This document shows positions 24,178 to 33,090 of a DNA stretch of 64,000 nt, piece after piece (the first letter of the stretch is position 1; every line of letters begins with the position of its first letter). The DNA is from Chryseobacterium viscerum. GTDB lineage: Bacteria > Bacteroidota > Bacteroidia > Flavobacteriales > Weeksellaceae. Under the pieces are notes generated by a model. It was not told the DNA's origin, did not search any database, and saw nothing but the letters and a program-made list of their open reading frames with translations. Location of the stretch: contig NZ_PPEG02000009.1 in NCBI RefSeq assembly GCF_002899945.2, positions 262,243 to 326,242 of the forward strand, written 5' to 3'. A program made the position numbers and the translations under genes.

Positions 24178-24993
24178 TTATTGATAGTTTTTAATCAAGC
24201 CTTTTACAACGGCAATTACGTTGGGCATTGCTTTGTTAGCAGCATTTAAAACTTCTTCGTGAGAAACGGCAAAAGCTACATCTGGTCCGCCAAGGTCTGT
24301 GATCACGGAAATACAGAATACATCCATTCCCATATGTCTGGCAACGATTACTTCGGGAACAGTACTCATTCCTACCATATCGCCACCAATGGCTTTGATC
24401 ATACCATATTCGGCAGGAGTTTCAAAAGTTGGTCCCTGTAATGCCACATACACTCCCTGATGGATTTTAATATGATGGTCAGCAGCAGCCTGTTCTGCTA
24501 TAGCAATCATTTTTTTGTTGTAAGGCTCGCTCATATCCACAAAACGAGGTCCAAGCTCATCAATATTTTTTCCACGAAGCGGATGCTCAGGCATCATGTT
24601 GATGTGATCTTTCAGAATAACGATATCGGCAACGCTGTAAGCAGGATTCACTCCGCCACAGGCATTGGAAAGAATAAGATTTTGAATTCCCAATAGATGA
24701 AAAACTCTTACAGGGAAAGTCACAGTTTCCATTGAGTGCCCTTCGTAATAATGGAAACGGCCGCTCATCATCAGGACTTTTTTTCCTTCCAGAAGTCCAT
24801 AAATGAGCTTTCCGGTATGTCCGGCTACTGTGGTTTGCGGAAAATGAGGAATGTCTTTGTACTCTAAAACATGGATCGGTTCTATTTCATTTTGTAGTTT
24901 CCCCAGCCCGGATCCTAAAACGACTGCAAAATCAGGGGTTTCCTGAATAATATTTTTAATAAAATCTGTAGTCTCTTTAATTTTTTCTAACAT
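24178..24993 (-). CDS. punA: Purine-nucleoside phosphorylase (class II, trimeric type)
   Basis: A 271-residue enzyme that splits purine ribonucleosides with phosphate into base plus ribose-1-phosphate. Phosphate loop VVLGSGLGKL, the PAVAGHTGKL-like GHTGKLIYG, SGRFHYYEGHSM (phosphate-site His), SNACGGVNP, and the base-binding YVALQGPTFETPAEY and DMVGMSTVPEV segments are all present. Length suits the trimeric mammalian/mycobacterial class, not the hexameric DeoD class. The start overlaps the 3' end of lpxK by 17 bases, so the two are co-transcribed and probably translationally coupled, although they belong to different pathways. Confidence 0.95.
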   Translation of the reverse strand: MLEKIKETTDFIKNIIQETPDFAVVLGSGLGKLQNEIEPIHVLEYKDIPHFPQTTVAGHTGKLIYGLLEGKKVLMMSGRFHYYEGHSMETVTFPVRVFHLLGIQNLILSNACGGVNPAYSVADIVILKDHINMMPEHPLRGKNIDELGPRFVDMSEPYNKKMIAIAEQAAADHHIKIHQGVYVALQGPTFETPAEYGMIKAIGGDMVGMSTVPEVIVARHMGMDVFCISVITDLGGPDVAFAVSHEEVLNAANKAMPNVIAVVKGLIKNYQ

Positions 24994-26002
24994 AATCTAA
25001 GATGATTTGATTGAATTCTTCTTTCTTATCAATAAGTACATTGATAGGCCAGTAGTAAACAATATCTCTAAGATAGTCAAAAGTTTTCAGACGTACATAA
25101 TCTTTCTCTGTGGTTAATATCAGTTTATATTCTCCTAATTTTTTATACTCAGCAACGATTTTTTTAATATCATCATCGGTGAAATTATGATGATCTCTGA
25201 ACTTTAAATGTTTTACCCTTTTTGAAAATTTTGCAAGATGTTCCAGAAGCGGTTTAGGATTGGCGATTCCGGTGATCAGTAAAATATCATAATAATTCAG
25301 GTTGTTATCCGGAAGCATTTTATCTTTTCCGTATACATTTTCGTCATAACCAATGGATGAAAAGAAAACTTTCTGCCCATAAGAAGGTCTGATTCTTGAG
25401 ATGTAATATCTTTTTGTTTCCTCAGTAAGCTCATCAGGACATTTGCTGACCATAATGATGTCTGCTCTTTTGTAACCGGATCTTGATTCTCTGAGATCTC
25501 CTGCCGGAAGCACATAATCTTTAAAAAAAGGATCATTAAAATCAGTCATCAAAATATTGAATCCAGCCTTAATAGCTCTATGCTGCATGGCATCATCCAG
25601 TACAAGAACCTGAAGGTCCATATCATCAATTACTTTTTTAGCTCCGGGAACACGTTCTTCTGAAACGGCAATAACAAAACGGTTTTTAAAACGTTCAAAA
25701 AGCTGCATGGCTTCATCACCCACTACTTTGTAGTTGCTTTCGTAATTGGTTACTTCATAACCTTTGGTCAGCCTTCCGTAACCTCGAGAAAGCACACCTG
25801 TTCTGTAATGTTTGGATAAATACTGGGCAAGATACATCACCATGGGTGACTTCCCGCTTCCACCCACAGAAAGGTTTCCGACATTGATTATCGGTGTCTT
25901 GAATTTTGTCGACTTAAAAATTCCCAGATCATACATCGTGTTCCGGATACCCGTTACCAAATGATAACCAAGGGAAAAAGGATAAAGGTACCATCTTTTC
26001 AT
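24977..26002 (-). CDS. lpxK: Tetraacyldisaccharide 4'-kinase
   Basis: A 341-residue inner-membrane-associated kinase that phosphorylates the 4' position of the lipid A disaccharide precursor. The N-terminus MKRWYLYPFSLGYHLVTGIR is the membrane-contacting helix; the Walker A-type loop is NVGNLSVGGSGKSPMVMYLA, followed by VLSRGYGR, GDEAMQLF and VLVLDDAMQHR, all diagnostic of LpxK. A -7 box (TATTTTTG, minus strand 26017-26010) lies only eight bases before the ATG, so the leader is very short. Divergent from truA. Confidence 0.96.
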   Translation of the reverse strand: MKRWYLYPFSLGYHLVTGIRNTMYDLGIFKSTKFKTPIINVGNLSVGGSGKSPMVMYLAQYLSKHYRTGVLSRGYGRLTKGYEVTNYESNYKVVGDEAMQLFERFKNRFVIAVSEERVPGAKKVIDDMDLQVLVLDDAMQHRAIKAGFNILMTDFNDPFFKDYVLPAGDLRESRSGYKRADIIMVSKCPDELTEETKRYYISRIRPSYGQKVFFSSIGYDENVYGKDKMLPDNNLNYYDILLITGIANPKPLLEHLAKFSKRVKHLKFRDHHNFTDDDIKKIVAEYKKLGEYKLILTTEKDYVRLKTFDYLRDIVYYWPINVLIDKKEEFNQIILDYVRKN

Positions 26003-26009
26003 ACGATTG

Positions 26010-26017
26010 CAAAAATA
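26010..26017 (-). promoter_or_regulatory. -7 promoter element of lpxK
   Basis: TATTTTTG on the minus strand. It would start transcription near 26006, four or so bases before the ATG at 26002. Confidence 0.45.
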
Positions 26018-26085
26018 GGAATTTTCACAAGCATTTTGAGCAATATTCTCAAAGACTTTTCAATAAATATTTCGTTAAATTAAAG

Positions 26086-26093
26086 TATTTTTG
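26086..26093 (+). promoter_or_regulatory. -7 promoter element of truA
   Basis: TATTTTTG (26086-26093) fits TAnnTTTG. It overlaps the upstream in-frame TTG at 26091, ruling that out as a start and supporting the TTG at 26112. Confidence 0.5.
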
Positions 26094-26111
26094 TGGAGTT
26101 ATTATAATACA

Positions 26112-26843
26112 TTGAGATACTTTATAGAATTTTCTTACAACGGAAAGAATTATTTTGGCTACCAGATACAGCCAGATGCTATTTCTGTACAGGAGGAACT
26201 GGAAAAAGCACTTTCCACTATTTTAAGGGAAGAGATTAAAACGACAGGAGCTGGTAGAACAGATACGGGTGTTCACGCCAAGAAAATATTTGCCCATTTT
26301 GATACAGAGCAGGAATTGAACGATCAGTTTCCACGCAGGCTGAATGGCTTTCTGCCGCCTGATATATCCATTAAAAGGATTTTTCCGGTAAAAGATGATT
26401 TTCACGCCCGTTTTGATGCGACTTACAGAACGTATGAGTATTATATCTCACTTGAAAAAAATCCATTCACACAAGAATCTGCCTGGCAGCACTGGAAAAG
26501 AACTCTTGATATTGATAAAATGAATGAGGCCTGCAAAATTCTTTTTGAGTATGAGGATTTTACCAGTTTTGCAAAATTAAAGACTGACAACAAAACCAAT
26601 ATCTGCAAAATGTATAAAGCAGAATGGGAACAAAATGGAACGGAACTGAAATTCACCGTTTCGGCCAACCGTTTTCTCAGAAATATGGTTCGTGCTATTG
26701 TCGGTACCATGGTAGAAATAGGAACCGGAAAGCTGCAGCCGGAAGATCTTCGTCAAGTGATTGAAGATAAAAACCGAAATGCAGCAGGAACTTCAGCACC
26801 AGGGCATGGATTGTATCTGGTGGATGTGGGGTATGAATTTTAA
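26112..26843 (+). CDS. truA: tRNA pseudouridine(38-40) synthase
   Basis: A 243-residue enzyme that makes pseudouridine at positions 38-40 of the tRNA anticodon arm. The catalytic Asp lies in TGAGRTDTGVHAKKIFAHFD; YRTYEYYI and NRFLRNMVRAIVGTMVEIG are the other conserved parts. The start is TTG at 26112 (MRYFIEFSYNG), matching the usual TruA N-terminus; the in-frame TTG at 26091 falls inside the promoter. Divergent from lpxK; a small membrane protein gene follows 28 bases downstream. Confidence 0.95.
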   Translation: MRYFIEFSYNGKNYFGYQIQPDAISVQEELEKALSTILREEIKTTGAGRTDTGVHAKKIFAHFDTEQELNDQFPRRLNGFLPPDISIKRIFPVKDDFHARFDATYRTYEYYISLEKNPFTQESAWQHWKRTLDIDKMNEACKILFEYEDFTSFAKLKTDNKTNICKMYKAEWEQNGTELKFTVSANRFLRNMVRAIVGTMVEIGTGKLQPEDLRQVIEDKNRNAAGTSAPGHGLYLVDVGYEF

Positions 26844-26871
26844 ATAAAAAACTAAAAACAAAATAATAATC

Positions 26872-27213
26872 ATGTTATCAATTTTCATTCTTATCGGTGC
26901 CTACCGATATTATGCACAGCTAGCCGAAAGGTTTGGGAAAACAAAATGGCATTACGGTCTTTTGGCAATAGGTATTTATTTGGGAACCCAGATTATTTTA
27001 GGACTCAGCTATGGTGTTTATTTAGCTTCAACAGATCCTGAATCTTTAGACAATGTAAATTATACAGGGTTTTCAGGAATTAACATCCTAAGTTGGTTAA
27101 TCTCTATTGTAGCAGTTTGGGGAGTTTATAAACTTCTTGAAAACAAATTTATAAGAGAAAGACCAACAAAAACAATTGAAATTGAAGAAATAGGGAAAAC
27201 TATTGATCAGTAA
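26872..27213 (+). CDS. Small membrane protein of unknown function
   Basis: A 113-residue protein with two to three predicted membrane segments (near residues 1-14, 29-52 and 71-90) and a charged C-terminal tail rich in Lys, Glu and Thr. I do not recognise the family. It follows truA by 28 bases on the same strand and may be read from the same transcript. The 290 bases after it hold a degraded reading frame (see 27251). Confidence 0.7.
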   Translation: MLSIFILIGAYRYYAQLAERFGKTKWHYGLLAIGIYLGTQIILGLSYGVYLASTDPESLDNVNYTGFSGINILSWLISIVAVWGVYKLLENKFIRERPTKTIEIEEIGKTIDQ

Positions 27214-27250
27214 GAACCGGAACATTTTTCTTTTTAGTATTAGAAATTAA

Positions 27251-27370
27251 GATTCCAATAGTATTGTGAATTTCAAAGAGTTTGCAGGCAGAAGTCATTT
27301 CATTTGCGGAGAAAAAAATTGGGAAGCAGCAGCGGGATATGTTTTGGGCTGGATACAAAAGAATGCTTAA
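27251..27370 (+). pseudogene. Possible remnant of an alpha/beta hydrolase 3' end
   Basis: A frame with no usable start encodes NFKEFAGRSHFICGEKNWEA then AAGYVLGWIQKNA and a stop. This looks like the C-terminal catalytic-His region of alpha/beta hydrolases, where a G-x-S/R-H-F segment precedes a final amphipathic helix. The upstream bases in another frame could be more of the same gene after a frameshift. It lies between the small membrane protein gene and the ABC transporter. Evidence is by eye only. Confidence 0.35.
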
Positions 27371-27454
27371 TATATTCATATTGTAAATCATAGGTATCTG
27401 AAATTTTCTATGACGATTTGTTGAAGTTGTAAAGGCTGGCAATTTATAAAGTCT

Positions 27455-27462
27455 TATTTTTG
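27455..27462 (+). promoter_or_regulatory. -7 promoter element of the ABC transporter gene
   Basis: TATTTTTG matches TAnnTTTG, 39 bases before the ATG at 27502. No -33 TTG at normal spacing. Confidence 0.4.
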
Positions 27463-27501
27463 CATAGAATTTTATTTTAATTCTTTCTTTCGATTCGTAC
27501 A

Positions 27502-29259
27502 ATGAAAAAACAAGATACCTGGGAGATTATAAAAAGGCTGTTCTTTATCGGAATGAAATTTCGTTCATGGTTCATCCTTACTCTTATAATTTCCATCATC
27601 CTTTCAATAGTTTCTACTTATAGACCTTATCTTACCATGCAGGTGGTGGATAATGATATTACAAAGCTGCATGACAAAGCTTTGATGATGAAACATATCT
27701 ATATCCTTGTAGGATTGGTATTTGCAGAAACGATTTTAAACTTTTTCTTAGTGTATTTCTCAAATTTTATCTCGCAGAATGTGATCCGGGATATAAGAGA
27801 AAGGTTATATGCCAAGCTGATTTATTTTAAGACCTCATTTTTTGATAAAACACCTATCGGGCAGTTAGTAACGCGTGCTGTAGGAGATGTGGAAACAATT
27901 GCGACGGTATATACAGATGGTTTCCTGATGGTATTCGGAGATATTCTGAGAATTCTGTTTGTATTGGTGATGATGTTCAGTACCAATGTTCACCTGAGTT
28001 ATATTACGCTGGCTATTTTACCTTTAATGGTGCTTATTACAAGATTCTTCCAGAAAAGACTTAAAAAAGCTTTTGGGGATGAAAGAAACTGGACGTCCAA
28101 TCAAAACTCTTTTGTTCAGGAAAGGCTGGCCGGAATGTCGATTATTCAAGTATTCAACAGACAGGAATCTGAGTTTAAGAAATTTGATGATATCAATATT
28201 ACATTGAAAGGAGCGTTGTTGAGAACGGTATTTATTTTCTCACTATTCTTTCCTGTAGTGGAGCTTATTTCTTCATTATTCATAGGATTTATCCTTTTCT
28301 ACGGAGGGTATATTACGATCAGTGCCGGAGTAGTGATTGCCTTTATTCAGTATATTTCAATGTTGATCCGTCCTTTGAGGCAGATTGCAGACCGTTTCAA
28401 TAATATCCAGAGAGGAATTGTAGGCGCAGAAAGGGTGTTGGGATTAATGGATGAAGAAAACTCAATGCCGAACCACGGAACGGTGAAGAAAGATCATTTT
28501 GCCGGAAAAATTGAATTCCAGAAGGTGCATTTTGCCTATGATGAGAAACAAGAAGTTCTGAAAGGAATTGATTTTAAAGTAAATCCAGGCGAAACAGTAG
28601 CGATTGTAGGAGCTACAGGTGCCGGAAAATCTACTATTATCAGTTTGATCACAAGATTATATGATATCAATTCCGGGAATATTCTGATTGATGATATTGA
28701 TTTAAAAGACTATGAACTATATAATCTGAGAAGCCATATCGGAGTGGTATTGCAGGATGTTTTCCTTTTCCATGGAAGTATTTTTGAAAACCTTGCGTTC
28801 GGGGATGACAGCATAACGCTTGATAAAATAAAAGCTGGAGCCAGAGAAATTGAAGTAGATCAGTTTATCGAGCAGCTTCCAGGCGGATATGATTATGTAG
28901 TAAGTGAAAGGGGTTCATCCATTTCTTTAGGTCAGAGACAATTGCTGTCTTTCCTGAGAGCTTATTTATCCGATCCGAAAATTTTAATTCTGGATGAAGC
29001 AACGTCTTCCATAGACCATGAAAGTGAAAAACTGATTCAGAGAGCGACGGAAAAGATCACTAAAAACAGAACGTCCATTATTATTGCCCACAGACTTTCT
29101 ACGATTGAAAAAGCGGATAAGATCATTGTAATGGAGCACGGGAAAATTGTAGAAGAAGGCAAGCACCTTGAGCTTCTTGATAAAAACGGATATTACTCTA
29201 CTCTGTACAAAGCTCAGCTGCGTCACGAAGTAGAAGTGGAGGACGAAAAAGAATCGTAA
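27502..29259 (+). CDS. ABC exporter, fused permease and ATPase (MsbA/multidrug type)
   Basis: A 585-residue half-transporter: six transmembrane helices (residues ~20-310) followed by a nucleotide-binding domain (~340-585). Walker A is VGATGAGKSTIISL, the Q-loop lies in IGVVLQDVFLF, Walker B is KILILDEATSSID and the switch His is in IIIAHRLS. The signature motif reads SISLGQRQLLS, where the usual LSGGQ is SLGQ, a non-consensus signature seen in heterodimeric or degenerate-site exporters. It works as a dimer; substrate may be lipid or drug. The gene stands alone with its own terminator. Confidence 0.94.
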   Translation: MKKQDTWEIIKRLFFIGMKFRSWFILTLIISIILSIVSTYRPYLTMQVVDNDITKLHDKALMMKHIYILVGLVFAETILNFFLVYFSNFISQNVIRDIRERLYAKLIYFKTSFFDKTPIGQLVTRAVGDVETIATVYTDGFLMVFGDILRILFVLVMMFSTNVHLSYITLAILPLMVLITRFFQKRLKKAFGDERNWTSNQNSFVQERLAGMSIIQVFNRQESEFKKFDDINITLKGALLRTVFIFSLFFPVVELISSLFIGFILFYGGYITISAGVVIAFIQYISMLIRPLRQIADRFNNIQRGIVGAERVLGLMDEENSMPNHGTVKKDHFAGKIEFQKVHFAYDEKQEVLKGIDFKVNPGETVAIVGATGAGKSTIISLITRLYDINSGNILIDDIDLKDYELYNLRSHIGVVLQDVFLFHGSIFENLAFGDDSITLDKIKAGAREIEVDQFIEQLPGGYDYVVSERGSSISLGQRQLLSFLRAYLSDPKILILDEATSSIDHESEKLIQRATEKITKNRTSIIIAHRLSTIEKADKIIVMEHGKIVEEGKHLELLDKNGYYSTLYKAQLRHEVEVEDEKES

Positions 29260-29296
29260 TCCAGGAAGAAATCATTCCTGAGAAATTAAATAAACA

Positions 29297-29330
29297 AAAA
29301 AGAGAGCCATTTATGACTCTCTTTTTTTAT
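29297..29330 (+). terminator. Terminator after ABC exporter gene
   Basis: AAAAAGAGAG (29297-29306) pairs with CTCTCTTTTT (29317-29326) around a 10-base loop and runs into more T residues. Confidence 0.85.
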
Positions 29331-29362
29331 GAAGCAGGCTAACCATTTACATTGATTATTTT

Positions 29363-29552
29363 AACCATAAAAGGCACAAAAGTTTTAAACACTTAAGTTT
29401 TTTAGAAGCAAGCTTTATGCATAATAAGTATACCTAAGTTTTGTAAAAATCTTTGATTTTCATCTTATGTGAGCTTTTCTGTGACATCTTTTAAACTTAC
29501 TTAATGTGGACTCAAGTATTTTAAAACGAAAGCTTTTGTGTCTTTTGTGGTT
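29363..29552. repeat. 190-base inverted-repeat element filling the 29260-29585 gap
   Basis: The gap between convergent genes holds no reading frame. Its ends are imperfect inverted repeats of about 35-40 bases: left AACCATAAAAGGCACAAAAG then TTTTAAACACTTAAG (29363-29397), right CTCAAGTATTTTAAAA then CTTTTGTGTCTTTTGTGGTT (29511-29552). The right arm has an extra six bases. The type resembles CACAAA-rich intergenic elements common in Chryseobacterium and Flavobacterium genomes. Confidence 0.65.
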
Positions 29553-29585
29553 TTGTAAGGTTGAGACTACTTTTATGAATAAATC

Positions 29586-31379
29586 TTAGAATTTTAATTT
29601 TTTAGTGATTACTTTTCCATCTTCCAGGACTGCAGTTACAGTAATAACCAGATTCTTCTGATCAACCGGATATTTGAATTCTGAAGATTTGACATCTGTT
29701 TTTCTCATCAATAACCTTCCTGAAGCATCATAAATATGCACTGAAGAGATTTTCGTATGACTTCTTACCGATACAGAATTTTCATCTTTAAAAATAGAAG
29801 GTGAATTTTTCAATCCAGCATTTTCTACCGCTAATAAGCCCTGAGACTCAATAATTACAGAGTAATCTTCCACCTGTCCGTATTTTGGAGTATAGCAGGC
29901 TGTTACAGCCGTACCATTGAATTCACCAATCACTCTCATCCTTAAAGGAGTATTGAGAACTGCACTGGCTGGAGGGGTTACCTGAGCGGTTGCAAATGAG
30001 CCGTTACTCACCCCGCTTTGGTTAAGAACCAATTCTGTAGATTCACTAAACTGACCGTCATTATTATAATCAATATACGCTTTGATAACGTGAGCATTGT
30101 TTGTTCCCGGAGCTACAGTAAGGGTTGTAGCTGAGTTTTGAGGAATAGTGGTTTTTGAGATACCTGAGCAATAAGTGCCGGTAAAGTTCTCATAAAAATT
30201 ATTGGCAGCCTGTTTAAAATTACTGGAGTAATTGTTGATGCTGCCGAATTTTACTGAAGTAATTCCTACATTGTATCCTCCAGGATTCGTGATTGAAGCA
30301 GGAGTACATGCATTCGTTAATGTTGCACTGTTATTAATAGTAGTTGTAGATGCTACCGGTGAATTGATTAATGACAGTCTGTACTGTAAAAGCTGTGCGG
30401 TTGCTCTGTCAGTCTGCCCCTGGGTAAATAAATTTCTGAAGCAGTACGTATATGCCATCACATTTCTCTCCCCTCCACTGTATAACTGACTGGTACAAGG
30501 GTTAATCTGTCCTGTCTGGCAGGTATGAGGAACAGTAGAGTGGTAAAGGCTTTTCATAGGCTCTGTATCACAAACAAGATCTCCATCCAATGTACAGTCG
30601 TTGTTTACAGGGCAGTCTCCTGTCGTTTCATTATATCCCTGATGGGTATGTCTGAGACCTAAAGCATGCCCGAATTCATGGGCTAAAGTCTGAGCATTCA
30701 CGGCAGAAGCACTTGTAGCCATAAAAGCATAGTCATTGCTTCCTCCAGGATAATAGGCAAAACCATTCAGGCCTCCGGAGTTGGATGTTAGTTTTTTAAC
30801 AACATAGATATTGTAATATTTTGAAGTATCCCACATTCCCATTGCGGTAATTTCAGAAGCTGTTACAGCATTGGTCGTATTATCGTTATTTACCCCTCCG
30901 CTTACATATTTGGGAAGTGTGGAAGCATTGATTCTGTTGATTCCATTAGTCGCATTACAGCTGGGATCCTTGGTTGCAAAAACAAATTTAACAGGAAGTA
31001 CAGCACTTGTTCCGGACATTCCACTGGTAGAGTTGCCGGCAAAGACCCCGTTGGTATAATTAACCCAAGCAATGATATCGGCATCAGACTTATTATTGGT
31101 AGTACCTACAGCACTTCCATCACCTACAACATGTACAACAACAGGAATTTCATACACCTGGTTGTTGAGTTTTGAAGCGAGCTTTCCGCTTTTGATCATT
31201 TTTGATAATTTCAGGTTGAAAGCATCATCCTGTGCTTTCTCTTCCGGATACCTTTCATAATGTTTTTTCATTAATTCATCGGTTCCGCATTCCTGAAACT
31301 CCAAACTTTGTGAATAAAAATGAGAGCAGAATGCTCCTGAAATAAGCAGAAATAATAATTTTTTCATAGTATTTTTCAT
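29586..31379 (-). CDS. T9SS-secreted M43 family zinc metalloprotease with GEVED domain
   Basis: A 597-residue secreted protease. After a signal peptide (KKLLFLLISGAFCSHFYSQ) comes a propeptide-like region, then a pappalysin/cytophagalysin (M43B) catalytic domain with the extended zinc motif in TLAHEFGHALGLRHTHQG (HExxHxxGxxH) and a following MAYTYC Met-turn. A GEVED domain follows (IDYNNDGQFSESTELVLN to GQVEDYSV), then a type A T9SS sorting domain (VHIYDASGRLLMRKTD to the end). It cleaves proteins outside the cell; some relatives degrade gelatin or host proteins. ATGs at 31379 and 31367 are both possible starts. Confidence 0.95.
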   Translation of the reverse strand: MKNTMKKLLFLLISGAFCSHFYSQSLEFQECGTDELMKKHYERYPEEKAQDDAFNLKLSKMIKSGKLASKLNNQVYEIPVVVHVVGDGSAVGTTNNKSDADIIAWVNYTNGVFAGNSTSGMSGTSAVLPVKFVFATKDPSCNATNGINRINASTLPKYVSGGVNNDNTTNAVTASEITAMGMWDTSKYYNIYVVKKLTSNSGGLNGFAYYPGGSNDYAFMATSASAVNAQTLAHEFGHALGLRHTHQGYNETTGDCPVNNDCTLDGDLVCDTEPMKSLYHSTVPHTCQTGQINPCTSQLYSGGERNVMAYTYCFRNLFTQGQTDRATAQLLQYRLSLINSPVASTTTINNSATLTNACTPASITNPGGYNVGITSVKFGSINNYSSNFKQAANNFYENFTGTYCSGISKTTIPQNSATTLTVAPGTNNAHVIKAYIDYNNDGQFSESTELVLNQSGVSNGSFATAQVTPPASAVLNTPLRMRVIGEFNGTAVTACYTPKYGQVEDYSVIIESQGLLAVENAGLKNSPSIFKDENSVSVRSHTKISSVHIYDASGRLLMRKTDVKSSEFKYPVDQKNLVITVTAVLEDGKVITKKLKF

Positions 31380-31425
31380 TTAAGAGTTGTGAATCTAAAA
31401 ATAAATAAAAAATACTTATAAATAA

Positions 31426-32040
31426 TTAACGCTTTTTTAAACTACAGAAAACAAAATTCTGAACAGTCCCAAAAGGAGTCATATGATCTTCAGTCATACA
31501 TTTTATCTTGTCAAAACTTGCTTCAAATCTTCCGGATAATGACTCTTCATCGTACTGCTGGATATCCAATCCGCTGCATTTGGTGGGACCGTTTTTGGAA
31601 AAAGTTCCGAGGATCATAAAGTTATTCACATTCTTCTCTGCAATATCAATATATTTTGAAACCTGTTCCGGACTTGTCAGAAAATGAAATGCTGCTCTGT
31701 CATGCCAGATGTCATAGGTTTCCGTAGGTTGGAATGCGGTAATATCCGTGGCGATCCATTTTACTTTAGTGGCTGTATCTCCCAGTCTTTCCTGTGCTTT
31801 TTCCAAAGCTTTGGTAGAGATGTCAAGGACCGTGATATTTTCATAGCCTTCTTCAATGAGAAAATCAACAAGATTGCTGTCTCCACCGCCAATATCGATG
31901 ATGCGGGCTTCTTTTCCCAATCCTGATGACTTGATAAAGTCAAGCGAGGTCTGAGGTTTTTTCTGGGTCCAGCTTACCTGATCCGGATTTTTGGTTTCGT
32001 ATACGTTTTCCCAGTAGTTTTTGTCGTCAGAAGAACTCAT
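31426..32040 (-). CDS. Class I SAM-dependent methyltransferase
   Basis: A 204-residue cytoplasmic methyltransferase. The SAM-binding motif I is ARIIDIGGGDSNLVDFLIEE, the acidic residue after strand 2 is in NITVLDIS, and motif II-IV is in WIATDITAFQPTETYDIWHD. It begins with a WxxVYETKxPDxVSW segment as in thiopurine or tellurite-resistance-type methyltransferases. The substrate is unknown. Its start overlaps the previous gene's stop (ATGA, four bases), making it the last gene of the sigma-factor operon. Confidence 0.92.
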   Translation of the reverse strand: MSSSDDKNYWENVYETKNPDQVSWTQKKPQTSLDFIKSSGLGKEARIIDIGGGDSNLVDFLIEEGYENITVLDISTKALEKAQERLGDTATKVKWIATDITAFQPTETYDIWHDRAAFHFLTSPEQVSKYIDIAEKNVNNFMILGTFSKNGPTKCSGLDIQQYDEESLSGRFEASFDKIKCMTEDHMTPFGTVQNFVFCSLKKR

Positions 32041-32630
32041 GATTCTTTTAATTGATTATTGATCTCTTCAAATTTATTGATTAATTCGTTAAGTTTTCTT
32101 TCTTGTTTCTTTATGGTTCTCGGTCTCAGATAAAACCAGTTGAAAGCGATCCAGGCCAACGTAATGGCATACGCCAGAGCACTAGAACTAAAGGTCATTC
32201 TTGAAGTGTATTCATACATATAAAAACAAATTCCCAGAAACAACATGATAAAATACAAGTTGAGTATCGTTGTCTGCATAAACTTCTGCTTGCTTTTTAC
32301 CACATATAAGCTTTGGAGATACTCATTATTGGACTGTGTCTGGTCAATTTTGTAAAACACCATAAACATTTTGTTATAGGCAAGCAGGAAGATAACCATG
32401 GCCAGAATAACCAGTACGATACCGATCTTTGTAGTAATCATTTGAGGCTGATAGCGATACCAGATAAAAATAATTAAGAGTGAAGTTGTGATTAATGCAA
32501 TGTTGGCAAAGATCAATCTGCGTAGATTTTGGTTTCTGAATTTTTTCAGCTTTCCGAGAAGCTCTTCAATATTGGGTTTGCTGGAAGTCTGCTGCTTCCA
32601 TATATTTTTGAAATCTATATTAGTAGCCAT
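32037..32630 (-). CDS. Four-helix membrane protein, likely anti-sigma or sigma-associated
   Basis: A 197-residue protein with a cytoplasmic N-terminus of ~40 residues (MATNIDFKNIWKQQ through KKFRNQNLRR), four predicted membrane segments and a basic coiled-coil C-terminus (KKQERKLNELINKFEEINNQ). It overlaps the ECF sigma gene by 11 bases and the methyltransferase gene by four. Membrane proteins coupled in this way to ECF genes are often anti-sigma factors, but no known zinc or FecR-type anti-sigma motif is seen, so the role is inferred from position. Confidence 0.75.
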   Translation of the reverse strand: MATNIDFKNIWKQQTSSKPNIEELLGKLKKFRNQNLRRLIFANIALITTSLLIIFIWYRYQPQMITTKIGIVLVILAMVIFLLAYNKMFMVFYKIDQTQSNNEYLQSLYVVKSKQKFMQTTILNLYFIMLFLGICFYMYEYTSRMTFSSSALAYAITLAWIAFNWFYLRPRTIKKQERKLNELINKFEEINNQLKES

Positions 32631-33090
32631 TTTCTTTAAACTTTTGCGTTAATTTTTCTTTTATCCTGTGAATTTTTACCCGGATATTAGATTCTGAAAG
32701 TCCTACGATGTGGGCTATTTCAGCCTGCTTTACCTCTTCCAGTTCCAATGAAATGATGATTCTGTCTGTTTCAGGCAATTCTGAGATAAATTGATAGAGC
32801 AATTGTATCTGAGGTTCTATGGATTCCTGTTTTTTCTCTTCCAGGTTGATGGGTAAATCAGTTTTGGTAAATTTCTTTTCCTTCTCAATCTGCCGGAGAC
32901 AGTTATTGGAAGCAATTCTGAAGATCCATGTTCCTACGCTGGATTCATTCCTGAATTTCGGAAGCTGCTGCCACACAATAATAAATGTTTCCTGAGCAAG
33001 ATCCTGAGCGAGGTCAGTATTATTCACATATCCCATGCATAGACGGAATATCCTTTGCCAGTAGAGTTCGTATATCTCTTCAAAAACCAT
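32620..33090 (-). CDS. ECF-type RNA polymerase sigma factor
   Basis: A 156-residue sigma-70 family factor of the extracytoplasmic-function class. Region 2 (LYWQRIFRLCMGYVNNTDLA, QDLAQETFIIVWQQL, SVGTWIFRIASNNCLR) and region 4 (LPETDRIIISLELEEVKQAE, IAHIVGLSESNIRVKIHRIK) are both clear, and region 3 is absent as expected. It directs polymerase to a small set of promoters. Its ATG shares one base with the stop of the upstream hydrolase (TAATG), and the downstream membrane protein overlaps it. The operon may be self-regulated from an ECF-like promoter at 33976-34001. Confidence 0.95.
   Translation of the reverse strand: MVFEEIYELYWQRIFRLCMGYVNNTDLAQDLAQETFIIVWQQLPKFRNESSVGTWIFRIASNNCLRQIEKEKKFTKTDLPINLEEKKQESIEPQIQLLYQFISELPETDRIIISLELEEVKQAEIAHIVGLSESNIRVKIHRIKEKLTQKFKENGY

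Noticed and set aside
27200..27502. 100-residue minus-strand frame
   Set aside because: It starts at the promoter region of the ABC gene, has a random residue make-up, and overlaps the forward hydrolase remnant and the end of the small membrane protein gene.
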